Positions 35,092-47,249 of a DNA stretch of 64,000 bases are shown one piece after another. The notes under the pieces were generated by a model. That model did not search any database, was not told the DNA's origin, and saw only the letters and a program-made list of their open reading frames with translations. Made by a program: the position numbers and the translations under genes. The stretch is taken from positions 434,001 to 498,000 of the forward strand of contig JAJTUP010000014.1 in the NCBI GenBank assembly GCA_021399435.1, read 5' to 3'. Numbering within the stretch: position 1 is the stretch's first letter; every line of letters starts with the position of its first letter. This DNA is from Diaporthe sp. PMI_573. Taxonomy: Eukaryota; Ascomycota; Sordariomycetes; Diaporthales; Diaporthaceae.

Positions 35092-36413
35092 GGCTGAGTT
35101 TGACTGATGAAAACATTTATTTGGTGGAAATTGTACATTATTATCTATACTTGTCCAAAAGATGGAACGCTTCGCGGCATTTTCTTTGACGGGGTAAACC
35201 GATTACGAATATTGAACCTGTCTTTTGGTCGTCAGCTCCACCGCACGGTCTGGCATCCAAGTTTGCTTTGTTGGCATTGCGGTGGAGTCTAAAGGAAAGA
35301 GGGTGGTCGTTTGTATTTTTAAGGTTATGAAACTGGTGGCGGATAGGAGGCGGTGCGATATGATCTGGGAATGTGGAGTTCTCATGTCGACTTACTTTTC
35401 GTCTTCACACGTGCGACTTGACACATTGAATTTTGTTGCGGGTGAGCTTCACATAGTTGCAGAGTCCTCACTGGTTGGTGTCGACGGCTATCTCGTCAGC
35501 TTCGAGCGCGTTGAGCCTAAATATGGTGTTGGGAACAGGCACAGGGAATAGCATGAGCATGATACATAGACAAATGGAAAACCAACGGTCACTCCAATTT
35601 TGCGTTTCTTCTCTCTGGTGAACTAGGTGAACCTTGGAAGGGGTCTCTTCAAGTCTTGGCCTTCACAAGCGCGATGGGATACTTCCAACCCCGGGTATAT
35701 GTCAAACACCAAAGCAGCTGCCAATGCGCTGTGCATTGGCTACCCTATATCGTGACAGTATATCATAGAGAATGTCTGTATCAGCAGATAAACTAAGCTG
35801 ACTAGACTCCCACCATGCATTTTTACTTGATAAGTACGAAACTTTGCAAGCTTGTTGTGTGGTCGGTTCTCTATATTTAGTGTCACCAGCCTTGACGTCC
35901 AGCCTTTACAGCGAGGCGGCGCTGGTGAGCTTCAATTCATCACTCGCTGCCAGTACTACTTTCTGACATTCTCTGCTCATGTATTCTTCGAGGCGAGAAG
36001 TATGTACGCCGGGGCACATTAGTTGATTTGTACTTGGCGAACGCAGTAGCACAACACCCTGTTGCACTGTTGAACTCGTAGCAGATGCAGTGAACACTCG
36101 TAGCAGCGCGTGATTATGCAGTCCCCGAAGATTGATATTATTGTCGTCGGTCTTTACAGCCACGTCGTGCCCATCAAATACTTACTCCATGCCCCCGAGA
36201 TCAGCCAGTTGGGGACACGCAATCTCTGAAGCTCGAGTACTTCGAATGGCATAGCCTGCACGGGTCTTCTTTATAAAACCCACAACCTCGCACAACCTTT
36301 ATATCATATCTGTAGAAGTACGCCCTACAACATTTTCTTCTTGAACGATCTGGATAGAAGAGCCTGAGGAGGATTACTAGTGAATCTCGTCGGCAAGGGC
36401 AAGTTGCTAGGGC
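35092..36413. other. Intergenic, no gene seen
   Basis: 3' flank of the MADS-box gene, then AT-rich DNA. A TATAAAA at 36272-36278 could serve the uncertain gene that follows. Confidence 0.5.
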
Positions 36414-37260
36414 ATGGACGCATAGGAGCAGGTTAAGCAGCTAACGCAGAATATGGGCCTTGAGATCCAGCTTTATGGCCCTGAGCACAAGGAGCGGCCA
36501 CAACGGTGGTGCCTCGAGACACCCAAGGAGGGCGTCACCAACACGGAGGCGCGGGAGTTGTGCAAGAAGATGCTTATCTTCTATGAAGCGGTTTCGTTTT
36601 TAATCCGTGAGCGTACGCTTCTTAAGCAGTATCTAGGCTGTCCCTTCATACTGTGGTAAACGCTTAAACACCCAGCGTTAAAAAAAAAAAAAGACAATGC
36701 CGACAACAGTAGGTTTAGAATACGATTGTATCACATGGCCCATTATCTTCTATAAGCTGGCCGCTGAGCACTTTATCCCCAATGTAAGGTATGTATGCCA
36801 TCTTCAACTTGGTTGCCAGTATGGACATGCTAGGCGAGACGGTTGAGGCGATTGCGGCAGAGAACAAGGAGATGCGCAACCGCTGGATGGCGCTCAAGAC
36901 GCAGAAGATAGCCGTCGAAGACGCGCGGAACGTTTCCGCGAACATGGCCAGAGTAAGGAGTTGCGGATGGTGATATCACCAGTCTAGCCCTTTTCACAGT
37001 CCACGATGCTGAATGATCTCTCACAGTACGCCGACGAAGACCGCGATCTCGAGGTCGACGCCTCAGACGAGAAAGAGGAGAAGTCCCACGAAACGACCCG
37101 CAAACCCCGTCAACAACTCCGTCCCCCAACCAAGCCGGCCTCGCGAACCTCCCGCCCGTCCTGCCCAGCCCCCTGCCCAGACACCGGCACCGTCCACCCA
37201 TGCGGGCCAACGTACATTCACAGCCACCGTTACATGACCATCCAAGACTCCAGACCATGA
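36414..37260 (+). pseudogene. Unrecognised gene or relic with coding-like fragments
   Basis: Three plus-strand stretches use codons like a real gene but do not form one clean model. The first begins ATG at 36414, hits TAG three codons later, then is open from 36453 to 36659 (MGLEIQLYGPEHKERPQRW...). The second, about 36791-36952, reads MDMLGETVEAIAAENKEMRN, a likely coiled coil. It can join through a 47-nt intron (36953-36999, GTAAGG ... TTTTCACAG) to a third, STMLNDLSQYADEDRDLEVD, acidic and then Pro/Arg-rich, ending at TGA 37260. A run of 13 A at 36680-36692 lies between the first two. A TATA-like element is found about 140 nt upstream. I do not recognise a family. It may be a damaged small gene. 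Confidence 0.3.
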
Positions 37261-37387
37261 CCGTATTTTCGGAAGGCTCTAGGATCAGACCGGCGCCGTG
37301 GCACACAGTGACTCCTGTCCATATTGTTGAAATGTGTTCCTATCATATCATAAACCTAGTGTGATATCTCAAGGGCTAACTTCTCCA

Positions 37388-39573
37388 TCAAACAATCCGC
37401 ACCTCGGACTCTTCCACCCCCTCAAGTGTCCCATACAAAGTGATTTTCATTAGTCCAATGCGTCTATGATCACTCCCAGAGCTGGCAAGAACAAGGCCAT
37501 GATGCTCAGCCGGTCTGTTTGCATAAGTTGCCCGATAAATCGGAAAGAAAAAGCACGCATTCGGACACGTCTTCTTCGGTGTCGAAGAAGACGATTGCAC
37601 TTCGGCCTTCGGGGGAATCGCACTCGAGAGAATCACCTTGAACCTTTTCCACTCCTTTTACCCACCATGCGGGCACTGAATGTATATCTTCCCATCTTTC
37701 TGTTGGCTTCTCCAGTAACACCCGCACCAGTTGTCCTCTCAGCATCAGGGCACCGCTTACAACCTGGCCAGTATCGTCATCGGTCAAGGGCTTTACCTCC
37801 ACAGACACTACCGACGCTACCCAGCGTTCATTTCTGAAAAAATATCCAGGAGATGGTGCGTGCAATGTCGAATCAACCGACGCCCAAGACCAAGAAGGAG
37901 CACGACACTGTCCTAGACGGTGTTTCTGAGCCGCTGTGGGCCATATCGACCACAAGAGAGAGCTTGGCAGCCACAGGCCCCATATACCGGCGAAATAGTC
38001 AGTTGGCTCTCCAAGACTTTCCAATTACCTTTTCATGTCTTTGACTATTGCCGAAATAGCCACCAATTTGTCTTCCTCTTGGCTAAGCTTGCAGCTACTG
38101 TAAAGGCGCACAATATAAAACCACTCGTCTTCTAGGGCGTCTGTTCGGGCCAGGAACGGTTTGCGTGGTGTAGCCACCCCAATCAAGGACTTCCACGTAG
38201 TCTGAAGCTTAGAGGCATGCTCGAAGTCTGTGCACTGAGTAGACTTGTCGTGCCGCCACTCGTGCTCTGGTTGGGTTTCGCTCCGATGTTCCTGGTTGCA
38301 TTCCCAATAAATCTGGTTTTTCCCAGAGTAAAGAGTTCTTGGCGCCAGAAGCCGCTCTTGAAGAACCCATGCACGGCTTGTCAAGACCTCTTGTGAAAAG
38401 GCCTCTTGCCAAGCGCAATAGTCGTGTCTGTAGCTTGTGTACAGCGTAGGCTGACTTACTCCATCCTTTGAAAAGTTGAGAATTGACGGTTTTACTACTT
38501 CGATATCTCGAGTAAAGAAGCAGCCACCGTCGTCGTCGGTAGCACTCAACGCTGAGATACACATAAACGAATATCTGTAAACGTTGTGCATCATCGACGC
38601 CTCTTCTTGCCAGTCTTCTTTTGAGTCTTGATAGATGCAAAAGCGGTCTATCCGTAGGTATTGGAGATTAAGTCGTTGGACGATAGTAAAAGCGTCTCGA
38701 AAGGTCTTTGGGAGGATGGCGACGGGCTGCTGCCCACACAAGGTGGCATAATTATCGCTGTTCAAAATGAGGTGCGAGGCCCAGCTTTTGGACCCCCAGC
38801 AATGACTCAAAGCCGCATAACGCGATCCGGGTTCCACGTCGTTCTGCGACACCAGCTGAAATGTGTTGTTTGCGGCATCTAGCTTGAGTAGCCGCGTGGG
38901 AACCCAATTAGATTTAGAGGTGATGTCACAAGCCTCATGTGTTGCAACACAAGTGGACAACCACCACTCGACTACGTCCTATGTCGCAGGATCTTCCGTT
39001 GAGTTTGTGAGATTGCTGTGTAGGAGCTGCACACGCCCTTGCAGTAAATTAGTAGCGATTGTTATGGCAGAAGCTCTTTCCTTGCCTGAATATAACTTAC
39101 GGGGATATGGCACGAAGGCTACTTCTCCTTTATTCCCATCGTTGTGGTTGATCGACATCTCGAATTCTGGCCCATCTTCACGATTCATGAACTCTACGGA
39201 AAAAGCGGTGTAATAGCCGAACCGATCCAAAGTTTCCGCATATTCACCGTCCATGTAATAATTTGAACAGGCAACGCAGCCTTCTCTTTTCGACTGCTCG
39301 AGTGACTCTTTTGATGCATGATGTCCGTATAAGAATCTTTCTACTTCCGGAAGATCTTGTTCTGCCCTCGGCAAAGTTGCTTCATCTATGGTTCAGTTAG
39401 CCTTCTGAACTAAGGTCGATAATATGAAATCGCTTACCTGCATCTTGTGCCCTTCGGAGATTTGTAAAGATCTTGTGTTCACTGGATTTCATGCTTGACC
39501 GGAGGCCAAGCCGTTGGGTCTTAGAAGGATCCCAAATTCCTTCCAGCCCATTACGACAGACCGTACAAAGCAT
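37388..39573 (-). pseudogene. HET-domain (heterokaryon incompatibility) pseudogene
   Basis: Remains of a HET-domain protein, a family that triggers cell death on non-self fusion. It starts at ATG 39573 with MLCTVCRNGLEGIWDPSK, typical of the class. Introns: 39386-39437 (52 nt) and 39038-39100 (63 nt, in frame, no stop). HET motifs are RYAALSHCWG and YLRIDRFCIYQDSKEDWQEEA, then MMHNVYRYSFMCISA; the normal WID of the second motif is RID. Two in-frame stops interrupt the frame: TAG at 38979-38981 (after NSTEDPAT) and TAA at 38025-38027 (after IVKDMKR), with the same frame continuing beyond each. A frame slip near 37560-37600 separates EEDVSE from the expected C-terminal block FFFPIYRATYANRPAEHHGL. 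Both stops are consistent with CpA-to-TpA change. Confidence 0.8.
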
Positions 39574-42500
39574 GTTGTAAGGGTGGGGTGATTTCCGGTT
39601 GACACATACGATTTGAAAGCAGCATTCGTCCGCGGACACAAGAAGAGCAATTTGCCGCAGCCTTTGCAGATTCGCACAGGCGCGAGAAGAAAACAGAGAA
39701 AGAATGACACTGTAGAGAGGCCGTAGGCTTGTTGTCAAACCCGCTACAAACCGCTTGAGTCGACTCGTTGTCCAAGTGCGGAAGAACCCTCCGTTGCATG
39801 AGGGAATTGTTTTTGCTGGGCTGCGCAATGTGCCTAACGGACCAAAAGGAGGGGTTTAGCCCGTCTCGAGGCACAGCCTCAGGCGTGATCAGCCATCCTG
39901 TCAGCTCGGTAAAACGCGTGAAGGGGTTCAACTCTCAATACCCACTTTTTGTTGGACAATTTCCCTGGCTTATACCTCTTGGCATCTTCTTGATAGGCTC
40001 CTAAGGTGTGTGCCTTCCCCTTTCCTGCAAAGCCGCTCAACACGGCACAGGCCGATATCTGAAATTGCTTGTTCTTACGCACTATTCGTTTTCGGTACAG
40101 ATGGGAATGAAGCACGTCTGGGGCTATTTCAAGGGCCAATTTGTGTACTCTGTAGACAGAGCCAGTCCCCAGCCAGCTCTTCTGTGCACAATTGGCGAAC
40201 TTCATCAGCGGGAGAGCTCGGCAGGAACGTGCCGGGATCAGAAGGAGAGAGATGTGAAGCGAGATGCCAGATGAAGTTGAAAAAAGCTTCTGTGACGTGC
40301 GAAAGGTAGCTGCCACTGCGCGGTTTTCTGGCTGGCCTCCATGGTGGCTTATCTTTCAACAATAAAAAGAATTCATGCACGACCCCGGGTTTTTCACTTC
40401 TCAGTCTACGTTATTACCGTCTCATAGACACGACGGCATGTCACTTTCTCTGTTTCTCTCCGTGCGTGGGTTCGGTATCGAAATCCTCCGGCTGAGGTCT
40501 AAGCTTATATGTGAGAATACTATCAGATGAGGATAGTCCCTCGGAATAGTCAACAAGTAAGCAAGGGTCGACTTCCGGACCTGTTCCTCCTGCCTCTACG
40601 CTCGTTAGGATAGCTGCCGCGTTTCAAGGCTGGACCGCGTGACGGATAAATCTTCTCCGAGTTTTTGTTGGCAGTGGAAGCAATTGTTTCCATGATGCCT
40701 TGCGTTTGGATTACAGATCGAAGTGGAATACATCTCAGCTTCAAAAGACCGCGAAATGGGAGTGTTACAATCTTATGGGTTGCATTTCTACAAATGGTTG
40801 TTATTGGTGTCTATATAGTGCTCAATGTTATCGAGAGGTACATCTGTACTGCTCAAGTTGACTAAGAGGCGTTTGCGTGAGGCTGTCAAGCATGCACGGA
40901 AACATGAAGCGTAGACAATCGCTGTCTCCTTGGCTCACTTCCTTATATGCAGGTATGCACGAATTATATACACGTTGGCAACTCATCTTCGGGAGAGAAG
41001 ACCTTGTATTGCGACTCGGGCCCAGTACACTGCCGGATCGACACACCTTATATCCAGCGAGCGTAACTCTCAGCCTTCGTCTGATGCTAGCCTACAGCAC
41101 TGAGACGGCTTCCCGAAACACCTTGACGTCCTCTGCGCAGTCGTGATCTACAGGCTTCCGACGAGCTAGAAATCTTAAGAGAACATTCTGTTGGACGGAG
41201 AAGACGCGATTGGAAGACAGAGTATTTAAGCTAAGGTCATGGCCGTGCTTGGCATTGTTATATTGGATGAAGCAGTCGACCGATCTTATAGTTACCAGGC
41301 TCGTAGGGCAGACGGTGAAACCCGTACCCTTCCCGAGCATTGGCTGATCAACACAATAATGGCGGGAGCACGGGGCTTGGAGGATATAGAGTTTAGGTCA
41401 GCTCCAAATTTCGTGCTACCAGTCATGTCATCCAATGCTTCAGACGGTGCATACTCTTTGTCGGTTTGCAGATCTACTCGCCGACGGGAAGGCCTTGACA
41501 ACTTCAGAAGCTGACCTCTTGTCGCCACTTGCCGGATTTGGAAAGAGGAGATATTGAAATTGGGTTTAAGTTTTCCCCTGGAACAGCTTGCGCTTGAGGA
41601 TTGGCTCAACCGGCGTCCGTTTCCCATCGAACTGACACCTGCCTGCGCAATGGCAAGGAACGAACCCGAGAAAGATAATGCGTTGGGCCTCTACACAGTC
41701 GAACGAGCCCCTCATTGTCGGTGTTAGCCATGAAGACTTCAATTTCGGCTCATGCCCCCCGGGTCAATAGAACCCACTTGATGTGGCGGCGGAACCCAAA
41801 TATTCTACCCAAGTGGACTAGGCACATAGTCAGGGAGCGCGCGCCTCGCAAGGTTCCGCTCAAGGATGGCCGCCGCTCGCGGACGGCCAAGGGTCGCACT
41901 CGCCGTGGAGAACCACCCTTCTCGTGGGAGATCGTCCGAACAAGCTTCTTGAAACCTTGAAAGCTTGTCTACTTCGTAGCCCTCTCGTCGGCCAACATGT
42001 GTGTTTGTCACGAATTATGTTGCTTACGCTGCTCACCGCACTTGGAAATCCCGCTTGCCTGGCCCCTGAGGGCTAGACCCGTGCCTGATCTTGATCTATG
42101 CGAGTCAAACTTATTGTGGAGGTCCCGCGCTGATTAATCCATGCGTTCAGACAGTCTAACCCCAGTCTCCATCGGTCGGTCTCCCTGTGTTCATAGCAAA
42201 AGACATTCGTTTTCGTATCACAGTCTGGAAATCTTCCGTGGGAGCTGATAACGTCGTGTCGATCCTACCTATCCCGTGCCATCCAAGCTAATATTCCGCA
42301 CATGTGCGAATGGGACCCTGCCGGGGAGGGACGAGCGGGGGGGTGCAGTCGGTCCAATTGCCGATACGCGGAAGCGGAACTGCGAATACTTCACCGTTGC
42401 TCTCTCCTTTTCATTAAGCTCTTAAGCATATCTGCCAGTCCTGGCCACCCACTTCTCAGAATTGTCTCTGAGACTGTGAGGCTCAACGTTGGGATCTATA

Positions 42501-42614
42501 ACTCAAGTGAAGCGCCGATCGATACATTCTTTGTTCAGCCTAACAGCCATTCCCTTCGTTTTCTTGATTACTGCATACACGAACTGTTCAGACAAGTGCC
42601 TTCGAACGTCAAAA
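39574..42614. other. Gene-poor AT-rich stretch
   Basis: About 3 kb without a supported gene. Several ORFs of 60-145 codons exist on both strands (for example minus 39879-40316 and minus 41292-41627) but they show no domain, no good start and no consistent introns. Some may be further decayed remnants next to the HET pseudogene. Confidence 0.45.
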
Positions 42615-43832
42615 ATGATTTCAAAACCAGGATCTATCGCCCTCGCCGGGCTCGCCGGCCTTGCTGGTCTGGCACAGGCCGTTCCTTGTGAACAACATCG
42701 TCCGAAGGGCACAAATGGCTGCCCGGCTCTCAACAGCAGCACATTCGTTCTCGACGAGTTTCAATTGTACCCAGAGAATGCGAAGTTTGACTTCAACCGC
42801 TGCTTGGTCTACTTTGGGTATGTTCTAACTCAGTTTAGAATCTTACTTCAGCTTCTTGAACAAACACTTTCACCAAAGGAAGCGTAGTTGTACCTAACTG
42901 AAAGACACAGCGTCCTCTTCAACGCCTCGGTCGGGGTCTTCAACCCATATACCAAAGACCTCGAGACCATCCTCCTGCCCGGGATATCAGGCGACCCAGC
43001 CCTCCACCTCGGCCCGGCACTTCCGGACGCTCAGGGTCTTTTGACCGTCCTCGTCGACGCCGGCGCCGCCTTCAACACCGCCGGCCAGGACGTCTCAGGC
43101 GCCAACATCATCCTCAAGTACGACCTCGACCAGCGGGAGGTGATCTGGCAGCGCAACATCACGGAGCTGATCACCCAGGGGGCATGGGGCGGGTTCCAGG
43201 ACGTGGAGCACGACAAGGACGGCAACATCTACATCGTGGGGACGTACCCGGGCACCGTGCTGCGCGTGGACAAGGACGGCAACGGGCTCAAGCCCTTCTT
43301 CCTCCCGCCCGCGGACGAGCTGGCCAACACGACCAACGCCGGGTTCGGCGGGCTGGCGTCCATCCGCGAGCTCGACCTGCTGCTGACCAACAACATCGCC
43401 GACGGCCAGATCTACCGCTTCGACGGGGTCAGCGGCAGCGAGACGGGAACGCCCGTGCTCGTCCCCCGCACTGGACCCAACGGCACGCAGCCGTCGGCGC
43501 CTATCGGCTTCAGCGATGCTATTCTCCTGCCGGCCAAGTATAACAACACGGTTCTTCTGGTTGCGGAGGACACTGCCGGTGTGTGGGTTCTCAGGTCGAA
43601 GGATGGGAAATGGGAGAGCGCTGAGACGTTGGGTCTGGTCTCCAACAACGTCCCTGAGGCCCAGGGTGGTCAGGTCCCGGCCGCTGTCCAGATCGGACCG
43701 GACGCTTTGTTCATGCTCGAGGAATACTTCACTGACCCGATCGTGGAGGGGACTAATGCCGGGAACAGAAGTTCCTTCCCGATCGTGAGCATTACTGCGC
43801 AGGTGGATGAGTTGTTGCGCCAGTCTCCATAG
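42615..43832 (+). CDS. TRI14-like secreted SMP-30-type beta-propeller protein
   Basis: Predicted secreted six-bladed propeller protein, 374 residues, exons 42615-42817 and 42911-43832. The 93-nt intron has GTATGT, a perfect CTAAC branch and CACAG. Residues 1-22 (MISKPGSIALAGLAGLAGLAQA) are a signal peptide. The mature part contains LYPENAKFDFNRCLVYFG/VLFNASVGVFNPYTK, DVEHDKDGNIYIVGTYPGTV and GFSDAILLPAKYNNTVLLVA, resembling SMP-30/gluconolactonase-like and trichothecene-cluster protein 14 (TRI14) homologues found in many fungi. No other trichothecene genes are nearby, so it is best read as the widespread paralogue of unknown activity. GC content and codon use are higher than in the AT-rich surroundings. 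Confidence 0.85.
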
Positions 43833-45340
43833 TCAATTCTTAATTACTTTCTGGGCGGTCATTTTACACATGTCTAGGCAATTTCCGTGTACATAATCCC
43901 CATAGTACTTAATACTCACTGTCAAACTTTTTGGAGTCCCCCACCACTCCTCATATACTTACCCTTTGCTTCGTACTCGCTGACGAAGGGCTGGCGTCGC
44001 TAGTCCTGCATGCTGCCCTCATACTCTGGGGCAGGAAGAACTACCACTTGAGGATGGGGTGGCCATAATGGTTGGCTTGGCCGATTGGAGCATCTGCAAC
44101 GGCACTTTTACCACGGTTATCAATGCTCAGCTTCATTACCTATCATCTGACCAATACAGCATGTCTGGTGGATCCCCTGAGTATTTCAAGGTGGTGGCAG
44201 GCATGCACAGGATTTCTCGTCAGCAAGGGCAACCAACTTTTGGGGGTTTGGTCTCCGAAGTATGTAGGCTGGCTGAAACCACTCAAGCACTGGTGGATTG
44301 AAAACAATCAGGCGTTGATTCTCAAGGTGATGGGGAAATCGATGGAAGGCGGGAGGCGTTGCATCGGGCGGAAACATGTCAAGCGACAAATGAGAGACTT
44401 GTCTTGCAACTCAATCACTATCGTCAGTGGTGGATACAGAAGCTTGAAATATTGAAAACTGGGCAAAAAAAGAACCCGGAGCTTAATTGTTGAGGCGGCA
44501 CATTAGAGGGAAGGGAGGTTACTCACTGTGATGCAAGCCTCACTGACTTTGCACTGACGTTCCAGCTATGCTGGTGTTACGACTTCGCAGACTGACCTTG
44601 CAGCCTAACTTTCCCACTACTCTGGCCATCAGGCCTCAACCTTCCATGTTTTCCCTCTTCTGATGAATCATCAGTTTCCCTGTGGTTTTGTTATTGTGCG
44701 TGTGCTATCACACGACACCCCTGTCGCATCACTGACCCCTGCAGTGATGCTCAAGTCACTTGGACTTTTCTTCACTCTGATCTCTCAACCAGTTGAACTC
44801 ATGGCTCTGCGATTTGGTTAGCCTGATCCAATTGAATTGTGCTGCCTTGACAATCGAGCTACTGGGGTGGTAAACCAGGTTGTGTGGCGCTCTTAAATGG
44901 GATGGTCTTGCGACGGCCTTTCCTTCCTGGCTGCACGCTTCACCCCCCTGGCCTCGCGCTCCGCCTTCCAGCTATCAGCTCCAGTATAACTCGTGTCTTT
45001 TCAAATTGACCTTACCCAGGGTTTCTGTCAATCAGGCCAAGTCTTTGCACGGTTGTCATCACATCGTGATACTACTGTGGGCCACCGACAAACGCCAAAA
45101 GAAAATCATCAGTTTGACTAAGTTCCAGTCACAATGCCTCGACAGCTAGTCACTCACATACAATTGTGCTCAATGGCAAGGGAATTCAAATATCTTAGGT
45201 TACACTTAATCAGACTGGAGCGCAGGAGTTTCATGAGATCATTTTTACTGTTCAGTCAGACCTAGTCCACACCGAATGACACCAGAGGCACAGAACGATT
45301 ATTTTACCAACTCTTTAAGTTGTCAACGGAGTTAAAACCC
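43833..45340. other. Intergenic, no gene seen
   Basis: About 1.5 kb with only short ORFs lacking domains or good starts. Confidence 0.45.
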
Positions 45341-45787
45341 ATGCCGGTTGAACCAAGAACGTTCGCTAACCAAACGAACTCTGAGGAACCAACACCAAAA
45401 GATTCAAGGGGACCCTCCCAGAAAACTGGGAGCTTGCACAAGGGAGAGCGCTCCAGCACAGAACAGACACACGACAAGATGGGCTCCATGTTGTCGAATA
45501 TCGCCAAACACGTCACCCCCAAAACCTTGGCGGCTCATGGCGGCTCAGGTATAAAATCCTCAATGAACTCATACGATGACCTGATAGCCCCAGGACCTGA
45601 CGAGATCCCATCCAGGCCTGGCAGCGCATCCAGCAGCGAGCATGCCGCAAGCTCTGACGTCGAGCCCCAGTCCAGCTTGTTGTGGCCATATGTGAATACT
45701 AGCCGCGCTCATAATGACGACTCGGAGTCAGAACATCCTCTCAGGCTTCGTCGACCGGCGCTTTACGAGGAGTACTGGGCTGATTAA
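45341..45787 (+). CDS. Small hypothetical Ser/Pro-rich protein
   Basis: Open frame of 148 codons from ATG 45341 to TAA 45787. The frame is open somewhat further upstream but without another ATG. The product is hydrophilic and disordered, rich in Ser, Glu, Pro and Gly, ending in RRPALYEEYWAD. No signal peptide, membrane segment or known domain. It could be the last exon of a longer gene, or spurious; the regular charged C-terminus and coding-like third-position bias favour a real gene. Confidence 0.4.
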   Translation: MPVEPRTFANQTNSEEPTPKDSRGPSQKTGSLHKGERSSTEQTHDKMGSMLSNIAKHVTPKTLAAHGGSGIKSSMNSYDDLIAPGPDEIPSRPGSASSSEHAASSDVEPQSSLLWPYVNTSRAHNDDSESEHPLRLRRPALYEEYWAD

Positions 45788-46393
45788 TCGAACTGAGTTT
45801 CTAGTCAGAAGGGGCACCGATAGTTTGGAGAGCAAAAACCATCATGTGATCACTGTGGAAACACATGGCCCACGATGACAATGTTAGGTAGATTTGAATT
45901 TCAAGCTTTTTTTGAGGTCTCAACCCAAGACAAGACATTCTAGTCCAGAATTGAAACAGCATTGTGATTGACAGACGGTAGGCATGTATGTAGTGAACTA
46001 GTGAATGTGCTGGCTACGACCTAAGGTTTTCTACTCACCTGTCACCGAGAGTTAGATGACGTATGGGAGGACAAGTGATCACGAAAATACAAACGTTTTC
46101 CACCAGTGGCCTCAGGAACCTAGAGGTAATATCATTATGAGTGTTTGTGACTCCATTACATTCAACACCGTCTTGCAAACCTCCCCCGTGACAAAAGGAC
46201 AGGACGAAAACACTCATAAAAACTGAAAGCCATCACATATTTAAGTCTGTCATGTCGATATTTCTCCTTTCTCATGGATGTCCTTAATTAGAACATTACA
46301 TTCTTCTTTCTGAAATAATTCAAAATCGCCACAACGACTCGACTTTATGAGGATACCAGCCGTCACTACAAAACCCTCAATAGTCTGTTCCTG
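45788..46393. other. Intergenic, no gene seen
   Basis: AT-rich spacer of about 600 nt; no feature recognised. Confidence 0.45.
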
Positions 46394-47005
46394 ATGACTT
46401 CTAATTCTACCTTGGAAGATATGAGGGAGGCGCGGGATATCATCGAGGGCCTGTACAACGCTGCCCATTCTCTGGTTTGCGATGATCCAGACTGCCCCTG
46501 GGCTCAATTTTTCAACGCGCCTTCGGGTCCCACCAATGAGGGCACCTCGTCCCGCGACGAGGCGTTACTTCTTGTCCTCCTCGGAATCGTGGAAGACATT
46601 GAAGAATGCCTCGATCTGGTCCGCATCCTGGTGGCGAACAGGGACGAGACCGGCAGACCGGACCACCTAACCCAGTCCAGCACCACATCAAGCTCGAGCA
46701 CGGAGGACACAGCCATCGACTCCCAAGGGTCCCTGGAGGAGCCCCCGGTGCCAGGCCTGTATCGTGACCAGTGGACTCAGACACCTGCATTCTCTCCGCC
46801 GGCGTATACTGCCTTCTGCAACGGTCATCCCCGGGGCACTCCACCAGCGCCGGCAACCTCTCTGGCGACTTCGGAGACGAGCACTCCAAATGCCGGGGAT
46901 CCCATCACCGAACACGAAGAAGGAGTGAGCCGTGGCGGTCAGCAAGAGCAGGACAGAGCCGAAATCTTGCCGGAGTCGTTTCCTTTCCAAGCTGAGGACC
47001 CCTGA
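46394..47005 (+). CDS. Hypothetical acidic protein
   Basis: Single open frame, 203 residues, with an ATG at 46394. The first half is predicted helical (EDMREARDIIEGLYNAAHSL; LLLVLLGIVEDIEECLDLV), with C-x4-C around VCDDPDCPW. The second half is a Ser/Thr/Pro-rich disordered tail. No family recognised. GC content is higher than in the flanks, supporting coding. It lies tail to tail with the protease gene at 47250. Confidence 0.5.
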   Translation: MTSNSTLEDMREARDIIEGLYNAAHSLVCDDPDCPWAQFFNAPSGPTNEGTSSRDEALLLVLLGIVEDIEECLDLVRILVANRDETGRPDHLTQSSTTSSSSTEDTAIDSQGSLEEPPVPGLYRDQWTQTPAFSPPAYTAFCNGHPRGTPPAPATSLATSETSTPNAGDPITEHEEGVSRGGQQEQDRAEILPESFPFQAEDP

Positions 47006-47249
47006 GTTGCTGGGCAGGTACGCAATGTCGCGGTGATTCGCTGTGTGGTGGTGCCTGTAGTGATCACCAACTAAGTGGAGGACCTTTTTCCTGGGCGGAG
47101 GGAATAGCAGCGCGGTGATTCGGCTGACAACCCTTGGGGTGGAACGGGGCAAGAGCGTTCAACTAGCAGGAAGTGGGGATTGAAGGCTTGCTAATGGCTG
47201 ACCAGGTAGAAGGGGGTTGAATTTTCTTATTTTAGATCCTTCTTCAGTA

